Source: Gammaproteobacteria bacterium (GTDB lineage: Bacteria > Pseudomonadota > Gammaproteobacteria > JAJPIJ01). Taken from it: a stretch of 58,005 nt of DNA. Each line of letters opens with the position of its first letter. The first letter of the stretch is position 1. The translations under genes were made by a program, and so were the position numbers. Positions 31,411 to 39,802 of this stretch are shown here, in pieces. The stretch spans positions 1 to 58,005 of the forward strand of contig JAJPIJ010000007.1 in assembly GCA_021324815.1 (NCBI GenBank), in the 5' to 3' direction. Under the pieces are notes generated by a model. The model searched no databases and was not told the origin of the DNA. It worked only from the letters and a program-made list of their open reading frames with translations.

Positions 31411-33068
31411 GCCGCGCGCCCCCGATGCACGATGAGACGCCCGCGGCCGTCGTTTTCGATCTCGGCGTCACTGAGGCGGAAGTTGTCCAGTCGCATCGTC
31501 ATGTAACGATCAAAGTATTCACGCAGGGATTTCTCGATGCCCCTGTCATAAGCGGGGCGCAGCGTGTGGGTGGCGCCGTCGACGACCCTGGTGATGCGGC
31601 CGTTTTTCACCACGAGCTCGCCATCCTTGAAGACATAGTCCGGTTTTTCGAACATGCGCTGCCGGTCGGCATGCGGCGTGTACACGGTAATGTCGGCCGC
31701 GGCGCCCGCGCCCAGGTGGCCGCGATCGGTCAACCCCAGGCTTTTCGCGGGGGCGGCGCGCGTCATGATGGCGATTTCATACAGTGAGTATTCACGGGTG
31801 AGACTTCCCAGCGTCGACATTTTCTGCGCGTCGGGGTGCAGCGTCGCAAAACATTCGTTGCGGAAGCTTCTGTCCATCAACAGCCGGATCAGATGCGGGT
31901 AGCTCGTAAACGGCGCGCCATTGGGATGATCCGTGGTCAGGAAGACGCGCCAGGGATCATCGACAAGCAGGAAGATCTCCAGACCGATGGCCCATTGCAG
32001 GGCATTGACGAATTTCTGATGGCGGTAGCGGAACGGCACCACGCCGCAGCCCGCGTCGCACTCGATGTCCATGCACACCCATTTTTTGGGATGGGCGTGG
32101 GCATGGTTCCGGTACTGCGCCATGCTGTCGCCGGAGGCGGTGACGGTCTGGCCGAACATGATCTGGCCCACGTCCACGGAGATGTTGGGGTTGCGGTTCA
32201 CCGCCCCGGCGATGCGGGCGGCCCCGGAGGAGAATTTCCGGTCGCCCTCGGTGCCGTAGCTGTGGAACTGGATGTGGGTCAGATGCAGCGGCAGACCTTC
32301 GACGCCGGCGATGGTTTTCAGCGTTGTCTCGACGTTGCCCGGGACGCCCAGGTTGCAGCCGTGCACATGCAGTGGGTGCGGCACGCCAAGTTCATGGACA
32401 GCGCGCGCCAGTGTGTGCAGGATCTGTCGCGGCGTCACGCCGTAATGGGCGTGCTTCTCATCCAGATCGAGGCTGCGCTGGTTGAACTTGAAGGCGCTGA
32501 TGCCGCCGGGGTTGACCACTTTGACGGCCAGCGCCTGCGCCGCGGTGATGGTGAAGGCGACGTAGTCGTTGATTTCGCGCTGGCTTTTCCCGGCGGCCAG
32601 CATGCGCAGCAGAAAATCATCCGAGCCCAGCATCACGTAGGCGCCCTTGTCGATGATGGGGATATCGGCCATTTCCATGTGCGCCTGGCGGGCGTTGGCC
32701 GGCAGCATGGCCGGCTCGAAACAGGCCGTGTAGCCCATCTCCGCGTAGCGATAGCCGGTGGCCTGCGTCGAGGGCGCCGCATGTCCCACGCCGGAACGAG
32801 TAATCGTGGTGCGCGGCACGGGGTCCGGCCGGTGGTCCTCGGGCAGGAGGGCGCGGGCGATATTGACCTTGCCGCCGCCGATATGGGTGTGCGGATCGAT
32901 GGCCCCCGCCATCACCACCTTGCCGCGCAAATCAAGATTGACGGCCGCGGTTTCCGGATCCGCGGGCGGCGGCGCGATGCGGCCGTCGCGAATGTAGATG
33001 TCGCGTTGCTCGCCATTCACGCCGTTCATGGGGTCGTAAACGGTGCCGCCTGACAATCTGGTGAGCAT
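31407..33068 (-). CDS. fhcA: Formyltransferase/hydrolase complex subunit A
   Basis: A 553-residue amidohydrolase of the FwdA/FmdA family that splits formyl-methanofuran to formate. The dinuclear metal site can be read: His60 and His62 (AIDPHTHIGGG), the candidate carboxylated Lys in AVKVVNPGG, His in HPLHVHGCNLG and LTHIQFHSYG, and Asp in FLTTDHPNG. It starts 13 bp after fhcB. This copy belongs to the hydrolytic cluster that continues into formate dehydrogenase. Confidence 0.95.
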   Translation of the reverse strand: MLTRLSGGTVYDPMNGVNGEQRDIYIRDGRIAPPPADPETAAVNLDLRGKVVMAGAIDPHTHIGGGKVNIARALLPEDHRPDPVPRTTITRSGVGHAAPSTQATGYRYAEMGYTACFEPAMLPANARQAHMEMADIPIIDKGAYVMLGSDDFLLRMLAAGKSQREINDYVAFTITAAQALAVKVVNPGGISAFKFNQRSLDLDEKHAHYGVTPRQILHTLARAVHELGVPHPLHVHGCNLGVPGNVETTLKTIAGVEGLPLHLTHIQFHSYGTEGDRKFSSGAARIAGAVNRNPNISVDVGQIMFGQTVTASGDSMAQYRNHAHAHPKKWVCMDIECDAGCGVVPFRYRHQKFVNALQWAIGLEIFLLVDDPWRVFLTTDHPNGAPFTSYPHLIRLLMDRSFRNECFATLHPDAQKMSTLGSLTREYSLYEIAIMTRAAPAKSLGLTDRGHLGAGAAADITVYTPHADRQRMFEKPDYVFKDGELVVKNGRITRVVDGATHTLRPAYDRGIEKSLREYFDRYMTMRLDNFRLSDAEIENDGRGRLIVHRGRAA

Positions 33069-33081
33069 GCGCGGGCGGACC

Positions 33082-34383
33082 TCAGAGAAGTTTCAGCAGC
33101 ATTTGCATGACCATGGCCGCGCTGGGCAGCGTGGTGTCCCGGAGCTTGCGCAGCGGCAGCGACACCACGGTGTCCACCCGGCACATCTGGCCCGCGTGAT
33201 CGACGCCCGGCACCCCCACCGGAATGTACACGGAATAAACGCGATCGAATTCCTCCGGGGGAGGCGTCAGGAGAATCGTGGGGATGGCGGATTGCGGCGG
33301 GCGGATGGCGGGATCGAAACTGGAAATCCACAGCAGGGCGTCCACCTCGCCGTTTGCCAGCAGTCGGCCGGTGGCGTTGCGGACGGGATCGAACTCCGGA
33401 TGGCCCGGGCCGAAATTCACGCGCAACTGGTAGCCGCTCTGCCATGTGCAAACCGCGCCGGCGGTGGCCGCGGCTTCATTGCCGCCCAGCGCCAGGCCCG
33501 AGCAGCGGGTGAATTGGTTCAGCTCCTTGATGAATTCACAAAGACCGGCGATGGTGATGTCCGCCGCGGGAAAATCGAGCCGCGGCGGCGACCAGACGAT
33601 GACGGGGTATTTTGCGGCCTTGAGCCTGCTGACCAGCCTGTTCACCTCGCGGGTCCTGACGCCGGCCACGGTTTTTGCCTGCAGGGGATTGCCGGCGAGC
33701 GCCGCCCGGGCGGCGGAAATGATCTCCCCCAGGCGTTGCGGATCATTTTTGAGATGCCATGGCTGGCGCCCCTGCGGACTCACGCCGGCGCCGGCGTCGA
33801 GGCCGCGGCCGAGATAGATGATCTCGCGCCCGCCGGTGTCCAGATCGAACATCGACTCCTTGTTCCAGACGAAGCGTTCGAAGAAGCGCGGATGGTCCGA
33901 GATCACGTCCGTGCCGGCGAAAACGATGAGATCGGCGCGATTGCGCAGCTCGGAGAGCGTCGTCATCATCCAGCCCCGATCCTGCATGGCGAGGACATTG
34001 CGATAGATGCCGTCGCCCAGCATGTGATCGACGATGCCCCCGGTGCGATCGGCCAGCGCCAGCGCGGCGCGCATGCCGTCGACATCGGTCGCCAGGCCGC
34101 CGAACAGCGGCTGGCGGGAGGACTTCAGCAGCTTCGCGGCGGTCGTGATCGCCTCGTGCAGATCGACCTCCACGCCGTCCACGCGCGCAGACGCCGGCGG
34201 CGAGGGGCGCTCAAAACCGGTCACGGCGCGCGGACAACGCACCGATTCGACGCGCAACCTGCCGTGCCTGCTTTCGATGTTCATGTCATCGCACAGCAGG
34301 CTGCAAAACGGGCAGGTGACGGACTTGAAAGACCGCCGCGCGGCGGATGGAGACCGCGAATCTTGAACAGTTTCGGTCATCAT
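33082..34383 (-). CDS. fhcB: Formyltransferase/hydrolase complex subunit B (no metal-ligand Cys)
   Basis: About 433 residues, FwdB/FmdB-like. The start is one of two adjacent ATGs (34383 or 34380), neither with a good ribosome-binding site. It keeps an N-terminal iron-sulfur pattern, Cys24-Cys27-Cys31-Cys50 (CPFCSLLCDDM). At the position where archaeal FwdB has the Mo/W-ligand Cys, this protein reads VDHMLGDGIYRNV, with Gly at about 125. It therefore should not bind an active pterin metal centre, as known for the hydrolytic Fhc complex of methylotrophs. The paralogue at 39803-41143 does keep the ligand. A 280-bp gap separates it from the reductase gene upstream and may hold its promoter. Confidence 0.92.
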   Translation of the reverse strand: MMTETVQDSRSPSAARRSFKSVTCPFCSLLCDDMNIESRHGRLRVESVRCPRAVTGFERPSPPASARVDGVEVDLHEAITTAAKLLKSSRQPLFGGLATDVDGMRAALALADRTGGIVDHMLGDGIYRNVLAMQDRGWMMTTLSELRNRADLIVFAGTDVISDHPRFFERFVWNKESMFDLDTGGREIIYLGRGLDAGAGVSPQGRQPWHLKNDPQRLGEIISAARAALAGNPLQAKTVAGVRTREVNRLVSRLKAAKYPVIVWSPPRLDFPAADITIAGLCEFIKELNQFTRCSGLALGGNEAAATAGAVCTWQSGYQLRVNFGPGHPEFDPVRNATGRLLANGEVDALLWISSFDPAIRPPQSAIPTILLTPPPEEFDRVYSVYIPVGVPGVDHAGQMCRVDTVVSLPLRKLRDTTLPSAAMVMQMLLKLL

Positions 34384-34663
34384 CTGTGTGAATGTGAATG
34401 GATAGAAGGGCTGGCCGCGGACAACGGTATGGCTTGGTTTCAAGCCTGCACACTTATCCTGCGGCGCAAAAATTAACATGGAACGGCCACTCCCGCCAAA
34501 CTTTTCATGAATTGCGGGGACCCGATTTGCAATCAAGCCCTTGACAGGCTTGAAGCGCCGTGATTGGCGTGAATTTCATCCCCGGCCTGCACGGCTTCGT
34601 GCCGGCGGAGGCTGCGGGGGTTGTCAAGTGATGCCTGAACAGCGGCGGCCCCACGCCGTTGAT

Positions 34664-36043
34664 TTACGACTGCAGGGCTTCCAGCATCTCCGCAATGCGG
34701 GTGAATTTTTCGCGGGGTTTGCCCTTGGGCCGGCCGCGATTGATTTCCGCGGCGTCGATTTTCAACCAGTCCTGGAAGCCGATGTATTTGACGCCGCGTT
34801 TTTCCAGCAACGGGTAAAGCGCGTCCGCGCCCTGCTTGTCTCCCGTGTCGTCAAGTTGCTCCAGATCGGCGAGCAGTGAATTCACGGTGGCCACGCTGTC
34901 GGCCCGGTTGGTGCCGATGATCCCCGTCGGTCCGCGCTTGATCCAGCCGGCGCAGTACAGCCCGGGTATCACGCCGTTGCCGTCTCGCAGCCGGCCGTTG
35001 TCGTTCGGCAGAATGCCCTTGCGCTCGTCAAATACGAGGCCAGGAATGGGCCTGCCCTTGTACCCTATGCTGCGGAACAGAAGCCCGCATTGGAGCTCCA
35101 TCTTTTCCCCGGTGCCGCGCGCGGACTGGTTGAACGGCGGCCCTTCCAGCCGGTTTTTTTCGAGCACGATCGATGCAAGCCTCTCCCGGCCGCGAAGTTC
35201 GACCGGGCTTTTGAAAAAATGGAAATGAACGCGGCGACGTTTTGTCGATCCGGACGGGACGGCAAAGCCCCGGAAAATTTCCACGTTCTTGGCGCTGACG
35301 TCGTTGTTCTTGTCCGCCAGTTCCGCCTCGCTCTCCGGGTTGAGGACGAGGTCGGCGGGATCGATGACGGCGGCCGCATCGGCCAGCTCGCCCAGTTCGC
35401 GCAGTTCCTTGTTGGTGAATTTGGCCTGGGCGGGACCGCGGCGGCCGATGACGTGGATTTCACGAATGCGGCTTCGCGACAGCGCCTCCAGCGCGTGCTC
35501 GGCGATGTCGGTGTGCTTCAGTTCGTCGACGGTCTTGGCGAGGATGCGGCAGACATCCGCGGCGACGTTGCCCTGGCCGATGATCACCGCGACTTCCTGC
35601 GACAGGTCGAAGGAGAGATCGCGGTAATCGGGATGACCGTTGTACCAGCCGACGAACTCGGTGGCCGTGTGGCTGCCCGGCAGGTCCTCGCCGGGTATGC
35701 CCAGGCGGCGATCGGCCTCCGCCCCGCAGGTGAACATGACGGCGTGGTAGGCGCCGCGCAGTTCCTCGACCGTGAGGTCGCGGCCGATGGTGACGTTGCC
35801 GATGAGACGGAAGGCGGGCGAGCGGGCGATCTTGTCATAGACCAGGATGGCCTGCTTCAACTTGGGATGATCGGGCGCCACGCCGCTGCGCACCAGTCCG
35901 TAGGGGACGGGCAGCCGTTCGTACATGTCAATCTGCACGGTCCTGCCGGACTTGAGCAGGGCCTCGGTGGCATAAAAGCCGCTCGGGCCGCTGCCCACGA
36001 CCGCAACCCGCAGGGGGCGTTCGGCGGAACCTAGCATGGACAT
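34664..36043 (-). CDS. Ferredoxin-NADP+ reductase, adrenodoxin-reductase/FprA type
   Basis: A 459-residue FAD enzyme. The FAD-binding dinucleotide fold is near residues 12-30 (VAVVGSGPSGFYATEALL), with the family block PVPYGLVRSGVAPDH. The NADP part has IIGQGNVAADVCRIL and then VIGRRGPAQAKFTNKEL, with two arginines that would hold the NADP phosphate. The C-terminal FAD motif is AGWIKRGPTGIIGTNRADS. It starts 10 bp after the ferredoxin gene, so ferredoxin is its probable partner. Ending the fwd operon, it would link formylmethanofuran oxidation to NADP(H), in either direction. It is longer and of another family than the plant/bacterial Fpr enzymes. Confidence 0.93.
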   Translation of the reverse strand: MSMLGSAERPLRVAVVGSGPSGFYATEALLKSGRTVQIDMYERLPVPYGLVRSGVAPDHPKLKQAILVYDKIARSPAFRLIGNVTIGRDLTVEELRGAYHAVMFTCGAEADRRLGIPGEDLPGSHTATEFVGWYNGHPDYRDLSFDLSQEVAVIIGQGNVAADVCRILAKTVDELKHTDIAEHALEALSRSRIREIHVIGRRGPAQAKFTNKELRELGELADAAAVIDPADLVLNPESEAELADKNNDVSAKNVEIFRGFAVPSGSTKRRRVHFHFFKSPVELRGRERLASIVLEKNRLEGPPFNQSARGTGEKMELQCGLLFRSIGYKGRPIPGLVFDERKGILPNDNGRLRDGNGVIPGLYCAGWIKRGPTGIIGTNRADSVATVNSLLADLEQLDDTGDKQGADALYPLLEKRGVKYIGFQDWLKIDAAEINRGRPKGKPREKFTRIAEMLEALQS

Positions 36044-36053
36044 ATCGTCAGTT

Positions 36054-36359
36054 CTAGTAACCGAGTTCCTTCTTGCGGGCCTCGGCGGTGGGCAGGGGCT
36101 CCTGTTTTTCTTCGACCACGGGCAGATTGGGCGCCCGCTCGGCGTTGATGGCGATCCAGTGCCGCTTGTCGTCGGGAAGATCCTTCTCCTCATAGATGGC
36201 GTGGACCGGGCATTCCGGCACGCAGGCGCCGCAGTCGATGCAGACGTTCGGGTCGATATACAGCATTTCCGCGTCGCCGTGGAAGCAGGCGACGGGGCAG
36301 ACCGTCACGCAATCCGTGAAGCGGCATCTCTGGCAGTTGTCTGTGACCAAGGTTGTCAT
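36054..36359 (-). CDS. fdxA: 7Fe/8Fe ferredoxin (FdxA / ferredoxin I type)
   Basis: A 101-residue ferredoxin. The N-terminal half has NCQRCRFTDCVTVCPVACF and then CIDCGACVPECPVHA, the pattern of Azotobacter-type ferredoxin I with one [3Fe-4S] and one [4Fe-4S] cluster. A charged C-terminal extension of about 40 residues follows. It lies 16 bp after fwdC and 10 bp before the reductase. In archaeal Fwd/Fmd operons this role is filled by polyferredoxins (FwdF/FwdG). Here a single small ferredoxin could carry the low-potential electrons. Confidence 0.94.
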   Translation of the reverse strand: MTTLVTDNCQRCRFTDCVTVCPVACFHGDAEMLYIDPNVCIDCGACVPECPVHAIYEEKDLPDDKRHWIAINAERAPNLPVVEEKQEPLPTAEARKKELGY

Positions 36360-36375
36360 CGGAGTCCCCCTGTGG

Positions 36376-37197
36376 TTATGAAAGCTTCTGGCGGTTGAGC
36401 AGCAGTATCTCGCCGCGGTTCAATTCCACCGAGTCACCGCTGTAGCGCCGGTATTCCCCCTCGATCCAGGCGTCCTCGACGGCCATGCCGAGTTCGCGCA
36501 GGTACAACAGGTACAATCGCAGGTACACCGGCCGGTAGTCGCAGTCGTAGCTGAAGGTGGGCAGCAGTTCCGCCGGCTGCATGGAAACGATGGAGCCGCG
36601 CACCATGCCCGCGCCGCTGCGCCAGCCGAGACCGCCCAGCGCCATGATCGTGCCGGCGCGCATGTTGACGCCGGTGAAATCGCCGCTGTTGCCCCCGATC
36701 GCGATGAGGCCGTTGCGCATGCCGTTGCCGGTTTCGTTGCCGGCGTTGCCGTGAATGATGATCTCGCCGCCGCGCATGCCGATGGTGCCGCCGCGGTGCG
36801 CGCTGCCCACCATGTGGCCCGCATTGCCGGTGATGATGATCCTGCCGCCCAACATCTCCGGACCGACCCAGTCGCCGGCGTTGCCCTTGACAAGGATCTC
36901 GCCGCCGATCATCGCCGATCCCAGGTGCATGCCGGCGTTGCCGTGAATGACGAGCCGCCCGCGGCTCATGCCGGCGCCGAGATATTTCACCCTGCCGAGA
37001 TCGCCTTCCAGATGGACCTCCCCATTGGCCCTGCCCGACACCTTGAAAAAATCCCCGACGGCCGCCTTTTCATTGCCGTGGAGGAGGGGCAATGCCGCGA
37101 TGTCGGATTCACTCAAATCCGCGACGCGGTCGAACGTCAGCGCCTCGGCCTCCATCGGCACCTGCGGCGCGACGCGCAATGCCAGGGTCAGGCTCAT
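36376..37197 (-). CDS. fwdC: Formylmethanofuran dehydrogenase subunit C
   Basis: A 273-residue FwdC-type beta-helix protein with regular Gly-rich turns: RGRLVIHGNAGMHLGSAMIG, GGEILVKGNAGDWVGPEM, GGEIIIHGNAGNETGNGM. Its start overlaps the ftr stop (ATGA). It is the counterpart of fhcC at 29684-30514 but belongs to the operon with fwdB and fwdD. The scaffold fits either a hydrolase or a dehydrogenase complex, so the label follows the operon partners. Confidence 0.88.
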   Translation of the reverse strand: MSLTLALRVAPQVPMEAEALTFDRVADLSESDIAALPLLHGNEKAAVGDFFKVSGRANGEVHLEGDLGRVKYLGAGMSRGRLVIHGNAGMHLGSAMIGGEILVKGNAGDWVGPEMLGGRIIITGNAGHMVGSAHRGGTIGMRGGEIIIHGNAGNETGNGMRNGLIAIGGNSGDFTGVNMRAGTIMALGGLGWRSGAGMVRGSIVSMQPAELLPTFSYDCDYRPVYLRLYLLYLRELGMAVEDAWIEGEYRRYSGDSVELNRGEILLLNRQKLS

Positions 37198-38102
37198 GCC
37201 ACGGCCGCCGGCGCCGCCGCGATCAGATCGCGCAGCGCAATCTTGTACTGCCCCAGGTTGCCGCCGTAGTTGCCGGCGGAGATCTGCACCAGGTTCTGCC
37301 GCGCGGCGGCCTCCAACCCCGCGCGCATGGCGTTTTCGACGGCGGCAAGATCGAGTCCGTCGATGACGATCTCCAGGACGCAACGAACGCCGGCGGGCAG
37401 TTGTGTCCCGTTGGCGAAACCGCGCAATGTGGGGCAGTAGGCGTCGTTCGTGGACGCCATGAGCGATTTGTATCTGGAACCCGGCTTGCTGCCGCTGCGC
37501 ACCACGCCATCGGGAAACGGCAGAATGGCGCCGGGCACCTTCCGCATCGCCGCCACCGCGGCCTCCGCCGCCTTCAGCGTGGCGGCGGCGTCCGGGCCGC
37601 ACAACAGCAGGTTGCCGCCGCCAACGGCGGGCTGGATGCCGAAGCGCTCGTCGATGACGAATTCGCCGTCCATCACCGGAATGCGCCACAGCCGGCGGCC
37701 GTTGAGCACCTTGGAGATTTGATAACCGTCGCCGAAGTATCGCAGCAGGCCGCCAACCACGACCGTCTGTTCCGCAGGCAGGCCGTTGTAGCAGGCGGTG
37801 GTGGGGCAGGTGAGCACGCACTGGCCGATGCGCTCCACCAGCCGCTTGCCGACGCTTTCGGCGCTGGTGGAGAACAGCAGCACGCTGATGCCCGGGCGTC
37901 GATCGGGCGTCTCCTCCGCCGGGACCTCGCGCTCGATGCCCGCCTCGCATTTGCAGCCGATCACCGAGGTGGCGAAGCCCGTCACCGACCGCGCCGCGGC
38001 CAGCGCCCATGCCGGCGTCTCGGCGGTGATGACGATCCGCGTCCCCCACATCGCAAAGGCCTCGGCGAAGGTGTCAATGATGTCGGTGGATCCCAAACGC
38101 AT
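37194..38102 (-). CDS. ftr: Second formyl-methanofuran:H4MPT formyltransferase
   Basis: A 302-residue Ftr-family protein with IIDTFAEAFAMWGTRIVITA, TGFATSVIGCKCEAGIE and FGDGYQISKVLNGRRLWR. It would move the formyl group between H4MPT and methanofuran for the FwdABCD complex. It lies between fwdA and fwdC, the same order as in the fhc cluster (A-D-C), which implies that one cluster arose by duplication or that both came from a common source. In archaea ftr is usually not inside the fwd operon, so the arrangement is of bacterial style. Confidence 0.93.
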   Translation of the reverse strand: MRLGSTDIIDTFAEAFAMWGTRIVITAETPAWALAAARSVTGFATSVIGCKCEAGIEREVPAEETPDRRPGISVLLFSTSAESVGKRLVERIGQCVLTCPTTACYNGLPAEQTVVVGGLLRYFGDGYQISKVLNGRRLWRIPVMDGEFVIDERFGIQPAVGGGNLLLCGPDAAATLKAAEAAVAAMRKVPGAILPFPDGVVRSGSKPGSRYKSLMASTNDAYCPTLRGFANGTQLPAGVRCVLEIVIDGLDLAAVENAMRAGLEAAARQNLVQISAGNYGGNLGQYKIALRDLIAAAPAAVA

Positions 38103-38105
38103 GAC

Positions 38106-39758
38106 TTACACCGCCGCCTTGACCGGCGGGACGATCTCGTGGTGGTGCAGGTAGCTGTCCGCCACCGGATAGTTGGCGAATTCGATGGAGTAATAATCGT
38201 CGAAGAAGGGGTGCAGCTTTTGCTCAATCGCCGCATCGTAGGCCGGCGCCACGTGCAGCAGGCGGCCCTCGTGATCGGTCCGGAATTCATAATCCGCGAT
38301 GATCATGCGGCCATCCTTGATGACGTAGCGCGGGGCGTTGAACATGCGCTCCTTGTCGGCGTTCTCCTCGTAGATGGTGATGTCGGCGTCGGCGCCGGCG
38401 CCCAGGTGGCCCTTGTGCTTCAAGCCCAGCGCCCGCGCGGGGGCGGCGCGCGTGATGATGGCGATCTCGTTCAGCGTATACTGCCGGTCGAGGTTGTCGA
38501 GCAGCACCGTCTTCTTGATCGCCCGCGGGTTGACCTTTTGGATCTCCTCGTTGCGGAAATCGCGGTCCATGAGCAGCCGGATGAGGCGCGGGTACTTCAG
38601 GAAGGAGCCGCCATTCGGGTGATCGGTCGACAGCATGATGCGCCAGGGATCCTTCGACAGCAGGAACAACTCCAGCCCGATGGCCCATTGCAGGGCATGC
38701 ACGTACACCTTCTCCTGGTAGGTGAACGGCACGATGCCGCAGCCGCTCTCGCATTCGACATCGGCGTTGATCCACTTGTTGTGACTGATGTTGCGCAGCA
38801 TGTAGCCGAGCGGGGCGTCGGCGGTCATGGCGGTGGCCTTGCCGAACATCACCTGCCCCACGTCGGTGGTGATGTTGGGATGCGTGTTGATGTACTCGGC
38901 AATCTCGGGGCCTTTCGACGTCGGGTTTTTCCCCGGCTCGCCGCCGTAGCTGTGGAACTGGATGTGGGCCATGTGCAGGCGGCTTTCGCCCGCCGTGCGC
39001 ATCGTCTCCAGGGTCGTCTGCCAGTTGCCGCTGTGACCGAGGTTGTTGCAATGGATGTGCACGGGGTGCGGCAGGCCGAGCTCCTCGACGACGTCGATGA
39101 AACTGCGGATGATCTGGCGCGGGGTGAGATCGATGCCCGTGCCGGTCTGATCGATGCTGGAGATGTTGGTGTTGCGCTGCCCCTTCCACAGCTCGTCCGC
39201 GCCGGGGTTGACCAGCTTGACGGCATAGGCCTTGGCGGCGTTGATCCACCAGGCCACCGCGTTGCGGAATTCCTCCCTGCGGCCCTCCCGCAGCAGGCGG
39301 TGCAGGAACACGTTGTTGGCCAGCAGGACGTAGAAACCCTTGTCGATGACGGGCGTATCGTGCAGCTCCTCCAGCACGTGGCGGGCGGCCAATGGTGGAA
39401 CGGCGGCCTCCATGGCCGTGGTGTAACCGAGCGCCGCGTAACGATAGCCCGTCGCGAAGGTCGACGGCACGATGCCGCCGGTGCCGGATCGCGTCACCGC
39501 CGTGCTCGGGTGCGGATCGCGGCGGTGGTCCTCGGGCTGCAGTTTGCGCGCGAGATTCACCTTGGCGCCGGCGATGTGGCAGTGGATGTCGACGCCGCCA
39601 GGCAGGATCGCCATGCCATTGACGTCCAGGCGGGGCGCGTCCTGCGGCAGGCTGGCGACGATCCTGCCGTCGCTGATGCAGATGTCCCGCACCTCGCCGT
39701 CAATGCCGTTGGCGGGGTCGTAAACCCTGCCGTTGACGATGCGAAGTGTGTCTGGCAT
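38106..39758 (-). CDS. fwdA: Formylmethanofuran dehydrogenase subunit A
   Basis: A 550-residue amidohydrolase-type subunit. It has His59 and His61 (GVDIHCHIAGAK), a Lys in AVKLVNPGADE, His in HPVHIHCNNLG and MAHIQFHSYGG, and Asp in MLSTDHPNGG. These give a complete dinuclear metal site. In archaeal Fwd, FwdA hydrolyses formylmethanofuran to formate, which tunnels to the FwdBD active site. It starts 44 bp after fwdB and ends three bases before ftr. It is clearly divergent from fhcA at 31407-33068 over the whole length. Confidence 0.93.
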   Translation of the reverse strand: MPDTLRIVNGRVYDPANGIDGEVRDICISDGRIVASLPQDAPRLDVNGMAILPGGVDIHCHIAGAKVNLARKLQPEDHRRDPHPSTAVTRSGTGGIVPSTFATGYRYAALGYTTAMEAAVPPLAARHVLEELHDTPVIDKGFYVLLANNVFLHRLLREGRREEFRNAVAWWINAAKAYAVKLVNPGADELWKGQRNTNISSIDQTGTGIDLTPRQIIRSFIDVVEELGLPHPVHIHCNNLGHSGNWQTTLETMRTAGESRLHMAHIQFHSYGGEPGKNPTSKGPEIAEYINTHPNITTDVGQVMFGKATAMTADAPLGYMLRNISHNKWINADVECESGCGIVPFTYQEKVYVHALQWAIGLELFLLSKDPWRIMLSTDHPNGGSFLKYPRLIRLLMDRDFRNEEIQKVNPRAIKKTVLLDNLDRQYTLNEIAIITRAAPARALGLKHKGHLGAGADADITIYEENADKERMFNAPRYVIKDGRMIIADYEFRTDHEGRLLHVAPAYDAAIEQKLHPFFDDYYSIEFANYPVADSYLHHHEIVPPVKAAV

Positions 39759-39802
39759 GACGATGGACGGATTTTATTGTTGTTATGGGAACGGCGGCGT
39801 GT

